A stretch of DNA of 17,163 nt, taken from XYD1-FULL-44-32 sp964433715 (GTDB lineage Bacteria > Patescibacteriota > Minisyncoccia > Phycocordibacterales > XYD1-FULL-46-19). How positions within the stretch are numbered: position 1 is the first letter of the stretch; each line of letters begins with the position of its first letter. Made by a program: the position numbers and the translations under genes. The notes under the pieces were generated by a model. That model saw only the letters and a list, made by a program, of their open reading frames with translations. It was not told where the DNA came from and made no database searches. The stretch spans positions 1-17,163 of the forward strand of contig CAYSSL010000011.1 of NCBI GenBank assembly GCA_964433715.1, read 5' to 3'. Below, piece by piece: positions 13,812 to 17,163 of this stretch.

Positions 13812-14363
13812 TCAACTTCGTTTTAAAAACGGTCCTACTTTCCATGGTGTACCCAGAAGCGGCAAAAGAAAACGGTCTAGTCCCCAAAAACCGGCCACGC
13901 GCCAGCCCATAAGCAGCAATATACTTAAAACAAAAAGAATTGGATTTACACTGAGAGCTCCGGCCAACATAAAGTTTAAGTTCATAAACAAGCCGGCCAA
14001 AGCAGCAAAGCCAGTAAACAATCCAAAAATCAGGGCTAGACCAACCAGACACTCACCCCAAGCGATAAGGTGAGCAAAAGTTGAAGTATAATTCAACACA
14101 ATATTTTGGAGAAAATCAGCATACCAACTTGAAACATCAGGGTGTTCACCGGCTGTTTTTAACAACGCCCCTTTTACAAAACCAGACAGGGCCGTACCGG
14201 CTTCTTCCCCCACCCACTTTGGGTTAGTTATTTTACCCCAACCGGCCGATAGCCAAATCCAACCAACATAAAGCCGAACCAAAAACCAAACCGGCGCCAT
14301 AAAAGTATTGGCAAATAAAAAACGGGAAACGGGAGCTTCTTCAATAATAATATATTTAGACAT
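13812..14363 (-). CDS. DoxX-family integral membrane protein
   Basis: 183 aa from ATG 14363; a longer in-frame start at 14459 would run through the hairpin region and is rejected. MSKYIIIEEAPVSRFLF leads into about four membrane segments. The family signature RLYVGWIWLSAGWGKITNP is at ~30-48, and later segments include AHLIAWGECLVGLALIFGLF and NFMLAGALSVNPILFVLSI. DoxX/DoxD proteins are small membrane proteins first known as subunits of thiosulfate:quinone oxidoreductase; many relatives have no assigned role, so only the family is claimed. TATAAT stands exactly 7 nt before the ATG, placing the RNA start at or beside the start codon (leaderless). The mliC-like gene lies upstream, separated by a terminator. 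Confidence 0.88.
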   Translation of the reverse strand: MSKYIIIEEAPVSRFLFANTFMAPVWFLVRLYVGWIWLSAGWGKITNPKWVGEEAGTALSGFVKGALLKTAGEHPDVSSWYADFLQNIVLNYTSTFAHLIAWGECLVGLALIFGLFTGFAALAGLFMNLNFMLAGALSVNPILFVLSILLLMGWRVAGFWGLDRFLLPLLGTPWKVGPFLKRS

Positions 14364-14370
14364 ACTTTTT

Positions 14371-14376
14371 ATTATA
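14371..14376 (-). promoter_or_regulatory. Consensus -10 for a leaderless doxX-family transcript
   Basis: A perfect TATAAT on the minus strand is followed by 7 nt and then ATG (14363). The -35 is unclear and would overlap the T-run of the upstream terminator. Confidence 0.55.
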
Positions 14377-14392
14377 CGACACTTTAGCCAAG

Positions 14393-14439
14393 AAAAATAA
14401 AAGGACCACGGAGCGTTGGGGAGACAAGCGCCGTGGTCC
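14393..14439 (-). terminator. Terminator after the MliC-like gene, with C-rich loop
   Basis: On the minus strand GGACCACGG and CCGTGGTCC (9 bp, 14439-14431 with 14411-14403) enclose a 19-nt loop containing CTCCCCAAC, followed by TTTTATTTTT. This is a clear intrinsic terminator layout with an unusually large loop. Confidence 0.7.
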
Positions 14440-14444
14440 GGAGA

Positions 14445-14493
14445 ACTAGTTGCATCCATGAAGGAGTGAGTGGGGGTTGGGGCTGCAACTAGT
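14445..14493 (-). ncRNA. Second stem-loop with C-rich loop; candidate small RNA with the following terminator
   Basis: ACTAGTTGCA and TGCAACTAGT pair perfectly (10 bp, 14493-14484 with 14454-14445) around a 29-nt loop. On the minus strand the loop holds CCCCAAC, CCCCC and CTCCTT; the last is complementary to AAGGAG Shine-Dalgarno sites. The adjoining terminator loop repeats CCCCAAC. Together 14393-14493 could be the 3' end of the mliC-like mRNA or a separate small RNA. No promoter of its own was identified. Confidence 0.35.
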
Positions 14494-14533
14494 CAACCTA
14501 ATCTTATGCCTAGTTTTTTAAAAAGCAATTTAA

Positions 14534-14959
14534 TTATTCACCCGCTCGGCAATCGGAGAAAAATGGTCGCCCACTAACTTCCACCGAAGCTGTATCTCCC
14601 TTAATCCAGAAAGACACCATCTCGTCTTCATCTTGGTAGAGCTCACCAGAGGTACTAACCTGTTTAGATAAAAGGACTTTTTGGTTTAAATCTAGCCACA
14701 CCTCGGCTTCTGCAGCAGCGCCAGCTGGTCGATCTTCAATTCGGGCTATAAAAGATTTATCATCTGCACAATTGTAATTTACGGTGAGTACTGGAGCTGT
14801 AAGCTCATCGATAGACAACGCCAAACTATCGGCAGTACTAGTGGCCCCCCTATTATTTTTTTCACCACTTGTTTTAGCCGGACCAAAATATAAACCACTA
14901 GCAAAAAGTAGTACCACTACTACGAGCGCCAATATTGATCCATAATTTTTCTTACCCAT
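14534..14959 (-). CDS. MliC-like lysozyme inhibitor, membrane-anchored
   Basis: 141 aa, ATG at 14959. An N-terminal membrane segment (~8-26, ILALVVVVLLFASGLYFG) is followed by a Ser/Thr/Lys linker and an MliC/PliC-type domain (~57-138). The typical order is visible: VNYNCADDKSFIARI at the start, a central VWLDLNQKVLLSKQVSTSGE, the hallmark YQDEDEMVSFWIKGDTASVE, and a closing Cys in FFSDC. Two Cys (in NYNC and SDC) match the family's disulfide. Family members bind and block C-type lysozymes in the periplasm or on the cell surface. Here the anchor is a transmembrane helix rather than a lipobox. TTGACT-17-TTAAAT upstream gives a very short leader. Its neighbours include a possible lytic enzyme and peptidoglycan-binding proteins, which fits an envelope-protection role. 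Confidence 0.75.
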   Translation of the reverse strand: MGKKNYGSILALVVVVLLFASGLYFGPAKTSGEKNNRGATSTADSLALSIDELTAPVLTVNYNCADDKSFIARIEDRPAGAAAEAEVWLDLNQKVLLSKQVSTSGELYQDEDEMVSFWIKGDTASVEVSGRPFFSDCRAGE

Positions 14960-14969
14960 TTTAATTTTT

Positions 14970-14998
14970 ATTTAATTTTTAAATTTTTTTCTAGTCAA
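14970..14998 (-). promoter_or_regulatory. Promoter of the MliC-like gene
   Basis: On the minus strand TTGACT (14998-14993) and TTAAAT (14975-14970) are 17 nt apart. The -10 lies 10 nt before the ATG, so the leader would be only a few bases. Confidence 0.5.
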
Positions 14999-15048
14999 TA
15001 TTGCGATTATACGCCCCCCGTAGACGACCAGCAAGCAGTAGATATTTA

Positions 15049-15077
15049 TTGCCAAACGGTGAACCGTTTTATAGGAT
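15049..15077 (+). promoter_or_regulatory. thrC promoter with palindrome in the spacer
   Basis: TTGCCA (15049-15054) and TAGGAT (15072-15077) are 17 nt apart. The spacer contains the perfect inverted repeat AAACGGT-GA-ACCGTTT (15054-15069), a repressor-operator-like placement. Confidence 0.5.
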
Positions 15078-15098
15078 AGACCAAGAAGCACAAAAACG

Positions 15099-15106
15099 AG
15101 GGAGGG
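15099..15106 (+). promoter_or_regulatory. Strong Shine-Dalgarno of thrC
   Basis: A GAGGGAGGG run ends 3 nt before the ATG at 15110 (GGAGG at 15101-15105, 4 nt spacing) and fixes that start. Such a strong site is rare in this window. Confidence 0.7.
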
Positions 15107-15109
15107 CTT

Positions 15110-16525
15110 ATGACCACTTACGCTTCAACCAGAGGGTCTGTTGGGTCTCAAAATTTTAGAGCCGTAGCTCTAGCTGGCTTGGCGCCGGACGGAGGACTCT
15201 ACCAGCCAGAAAGATGCCCCAAGATAACCCCGTACCAATTGCGGGAATTGAGGCACCGGAGGTCATATCAAGAAATCGCAATGTTTGTCCTCAGTCGATT
15301 TATGCCCGACATACCCAACGGTGCGTTGTGGCAGATAATCCAACAGGCTTACAGCGTCGAAGCTTTTGGTCGAGAAATTGTCACAACAAAAGAACTGGAA
15401 GAAAACTTTTTCTTGATGGGTCTCGCGGGCGGGCCAACTCTCGCCTTTAAAGACATCGGCTTGCGTTTTCTCGCCCACCTCCTTGAGTATCTACTCGAGG
15501 AAAACGGGGAAACCCTGAACATTCTGGGTGCCACATCTGGCGACACCGGCTCAGCCGCCGAAGTAGCCTTACGTGGCATAAAGAGCGTCAAGGTCTTCAT
15601 GCTATCGCCTTTAGGTCGCATGAGTCCATTTCAACGGCGACAGATGTACACCATCAGCGACCCAGCAATCCACAACTTGGCCATACGTGGAACCTTCGAC
15701 GACAGCCAAGCGGTGGTGAAAAAAGTAATGGCCGACCACGAGTTTAAGGAAAAGTACCGAATCGGAGCGGTAAATTCCATTAACTGGGCTCGGATTGCTG
15801 CTCAAGTGGTGTACTATGTTTACACCTACCTGCAGGTAGCAAAACCGGGGCAGTCAGTAACTTTCGTGGTGCCGTCGGGCAACTTTGGCAACGCCTACTC
15901 CGCCCACATAGCCCGCCTGATGGGTCTGCCCATCAAGACCATCGTAGTGGCAACCAATGAAAACGATGTCCTGCGCGAGTTTCTGGAAACCGGCCGATAC
16001 CGACCCAGAAGCAGTGCTGATGTAAAAATCACCACCAGTCCTTCAATGGACATCGCTCAGGCCTCCAATCTAGAACGCCTGATTTCGGACGTTGCCCTAC
16101 ACGATCCAGTCATTGTGCGTGTCCTTTGGGACAGTCTGGGAAAAAACGGGTTCTTTGATCTCAAAGATGTGGACTTGTTTGACCCAATCACAAGAGTCCG
16201 AGGATTTGAGACCGGCACGTGCAACGACCGCGAAAGCCTGCTGACGATCGCCACCACACTCGCCCGCTACGGAATTTTTGTGGATCCCCACACGGCCGTC
16301 GGACTGAAAGTCGGGCGACGATTCCTCGAACAAGGCCAAGGACCAGTCGTGGTCGCAGAAACCGCCCAAGCTGCCAAGTTTGAGGAGGCTATCAAAAAAG
16401 CCACCGGCAAGGCTCCGCCAATACCGGCTCGGTTTGAAAACCTTGCCGAGCTGCCAGAACATTTCACCGAAATGGATCCCAACCCGGAAAAGGTGAAGGG
16501 GTTCATCGTCGAGCACCTTGCATAG
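15110..16525 (+). CDS. thrC: Threonine synthase
   Basis: 471 aa, ATG at 15110 with a strong Shine-Dalgarno. It converts O-phosphohomoserine to threonine with pyridoxal phosphate. N-terminal YASTRG and LAPDGGLYQPE are typical of the ThrC type found in proteobacteria. GPTLAFKDIGLRF carries the PLP lysine K114. GATSGDTGSAA (140-150), VPSGNFGN (254-261), SPSMDIAQASNLERL and DPHTAVGLK follow. All key blocks are present and the length is normal. It is a single-gene unit with its own promoter and terminator; no thrA, thrB or other amino-acid genes are near. Its GC-rich codons differ from the AT-rich genes around it. CPR bacteria usually lack amino-acid pathways, so a lone thrC suggests transfer, salvage of phosphohomoserine, or a different substrate (inference). 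Confidence 0.96.
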   Translation: MTTYASTRGSVGSQNFRAVALAGLAPDGGLYQPERCPKITPYQLRELRHRRSYQEIAMFVLSRFMPDIPNGALWQIIQQAYSVEAFGREIVTTKELEENFFLMGLAGGPTLAFKDIGLRFLAHLLEYLLEENGETLNILGATSGDTGSAAEVALRGIKSVKVFMLSPLGRMSPFQRRQMYTISDPAIHNLAIRGTFDDSQAVVKKVMADHEFKEKYRIGAVNSINWARIAAQVVYYVYTYLQVAKPGQSVTFVVPSGNFGNAYSAHIARLMGLPIKTIVVATNENDVLREFLETGRYRPRSSADVKITTSPSMDIAQASNLERLISDVALHDPVIVRVLWDSLGKNGFFDLKDVDLFDPITRVRGFETGTCNDRESLLTIATTLARYGIFVDPHTAVGLKVGRRFLEQGQGPVVVAETAQAAKFEEAIKKATGKAPPIPARFENLAELPEHFTEMDPNPEKVKGFIVEHLA

Positions 16526-16543
16526 CAAAACCGTGTTGTCACC

Positions 16544-16575
16544 GGCGGTCTCGTATCCTCGAGACCGCCTTTCTT
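16544..16575 (+). terminator. thrC terminator
   Basis: GGCGGTCTCG and CGAGACCGCC pair perfectly (16544-16553 with 16560-16569, 6-nt loop), followed by TTTCTT. Confidence 0.85.
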
Positions 16576-16602
16576 ATACCCATTATCCTTGATTCGTTGT
16601 AC

Positions 16603-16608
16603 TATAAA
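16603..16608 (+). promoter_or_regulatory. -10 box for a leaderless smpB transcript
   Basis: TATAAA is followed by exactly 7 nt and then the smpB ATG (16616), the same geometry as the doxX-family gene. The -35 is unclear. Confidence 0.5.
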
Positions 16609-16615
16609 TAGCGAT

Positions 16616-17062
16616 ATGGATGGAATAAAAAATAAAAAAGCCTTTTTTAACTACGAGATTACCGAAAAATACACCGCCGGCGTAGAGCTTTTGGGCTGGG
16701 AAGTAAAATCGGTCAAAGCGGGCCACGGCTCCCTTGAGGGCGCTTATGTAATTATTCGTGGGGGTGAAGCGTTTCTAACTGGGGCGACCATCCCCCCTTA
16801 CCAGCCCAACAATACCCCTGAAGGCTATGATCCTCTGCGCGTCCGCCGGCTGTTGTTGCAGAAAAAAGAACTGGAAGAACTAGAAGAAGCAAGCGAAACC
16901 GCTGGCTTGACAATAGTGCCTTTAGGGATGTATAATAAAGGTAGGTATGTGAAAGTAGATATTGCCATCGGACGTGGTAAAAAGAAGTTTGATAAACGCG
17001 AAACGATCAAAAAACGCGAAACCGATATTAATATCCGTCGTACTTTGAAAACCAAAAAATAA
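16616..17062 (+). CDS. smpB: SsrA-binding protein SmpB
   Basis: 148 aa from ATG 16616. An in-frame TTG at 16589 lies before the -10 box and would add nine residues not found in the family. SmpB binds the tRNA-like part of tmRNA and brings it to stalled ribosomes for trans-translation. The conserved blocks are present: NKKAFFNYEITEKYTAGVEL, GWEVKSVKAGHGSLEGAYV, ATIPPYQPNN, the RVRRLLLQKKEL block, LTIVPLGMYNKGRYVKVDIA, and the basic tail GRGKKKFDKRETIKKRETD. The terminal basic, helix-forming tail that sits in the mRNA channel is intact. It is followed 46 bases later by the 5' end of ssrA, its functional partner. Confidence 0.96.
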   Translation: MDGIKNKKAFFNYEITEKYTAGVELLGWEVKSVKAGHGSLEGAYVIIRGGEAFLTGATIPPYQPNNTPEGYDPLRVRRLLLQKKELEELEEASETAGLTIVPLGMYNKGRYVKVDIAIGRGKKKFDKRETIKKRETDINIRRTLKTKK

Positions 17063-17064
17063 GC

Positions 17065-17120
17065 CCGATCATTCGGTCTGATTTTTGAAATTGATTTAAA
17101 AAATCAGAGGGGATGATCGG
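17065..17120 (+). other. Leader stem upstream of and overlapping the tmRNA 5' end
   Basis: CCGATCAT (17065-17072) is complementary to ATGATCGG (17113-17120) in the first bases of tmRNA. Within it CTGATTTTT and AAAAATCAG (17078-17086 with 17099-17107) form a 9-bp hairpin. It may act as a precursor structure for processing; it is not a normal terminator for smpB. Confidence 0.45.
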
Positions 17121-17163
17121 CCTAGACAGTAGACGCTGTTTAGCTGTGCGTTCCGAGGATGTT
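17109..17163 (+). ncRNA. ssrA: tmRNA (ssrA), 5' end only
   Basis: The sequence begins GGGGATGATCGGCCTAGACA, matching the tmRNA start (GGGG acceptor strand, then a D-arm-like segment ending in GACA), and continues to GTGCGTTCCGAGG, which resembles the conserved GTGCATGCCGAGG before the first pseudoknot. Its position right after smpB is a common arrangement. tmRNA rescues stalled ribosomes and tags the nascent chain. The tag frame and the 3' tRNA-like end lie beyond the window. Confidence 0.78.

Noticed and set aside
1..17163. CRISPR arrays, transposase genes, toxin-antitoxin pairs
   Set aside because: No regularly spaced direct repeats, transposase motifs or paired small toxin/antitoxin frames were seen.

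Overview
The window looks like a piece of a small-genome, moderately AT-rich bacterium of the Candidate Phyla Radiation (Patescibacteria, most likely Parcubacteria). The support is the gene style: large secreted proteins with a coiled coil followed by a degenerate peptidoglycan-binding module, IPT/TIG-like, PKD and dockerin modules, tandem DUF5667 proteins after an ECF sigma factor, -10 boxes placed almost on top of start codons, and long perfect GC-rich terminator hairpins. No 16S gene or other decisive marker is present, so the assignment is an inference.

Layout. 1-5.75 kb is a surface-protein region. It has a left-truncated secreted protein (1-1247, -), a 253-aa secreted protein (1380-2141, -), a membrane-anchored protein with lysozyme-fold-like motifs (2239-3051, +) and an 879-aa multimodular dockerin protein (3108-5747, -). 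Three of these four share IPT-like modules. 5.9-7.0 kb is a self-contained, GC-rich lipoprotein unit with its own promoter, palindrome, strong Shine-Dalgarno and terminator. 7.0-7.25 kb holds a tRNA with anticodon UAU (Ile) and, beside it, a broken copy of its 5' half with a hairpin element inserted in the D-loop. 7.25-10.3 kb carries truB, ftsH and a small acidic membrane protein, all on the minus strand. 10.4-13.2 kb is a plus-strand envelope-signalling cluster: a structured leader, an ECF sigma factor, a DUF5667 putative anti-sigma and a second, N-terminally shorter DUF5667 protein. 13.28-13.6 kb is a GC-rich small secreted protein. 13.8-15.0 kb has a DoxX-family membrane protein and an MliC-like lysozyme inhibitor, separated by two hairpins. 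15.0-16.6 kb is thrC with its own promoter, Shine-Dalgarno and terminator. 16.6 kb to the end is smpB followed by the 5' end of ssrA (tmRNA), cut by the window.

How it fits together. Much of the window concerns the cell envelope: modular surface proteins, possible peptidoglycan binding and cleavage, lysozyme inhibition, FtsH quality control, and an ECF sigma/anti-sigma pair that could sense envelope state. smpB and ssrA form the ribosome-rescue pair. Two expression styles coexist: AT-rich genes with very short or no leaders, and three GC-richer genes (lipoprotein, small secreted protein, thrC) with strong Shine-Dalgarno sites. The second group may be later acquisitions.

The observations I would check first are the interrupted tRNA copy, the shared and reordered surface modules, the two-hairpin element with C-rich loops near 14.4 kb, and the dispersed CCCGCC/GGCGGG palindromes, one of which lies inside a coding region. 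No CRISPR array, integrase or transposase gene was found.
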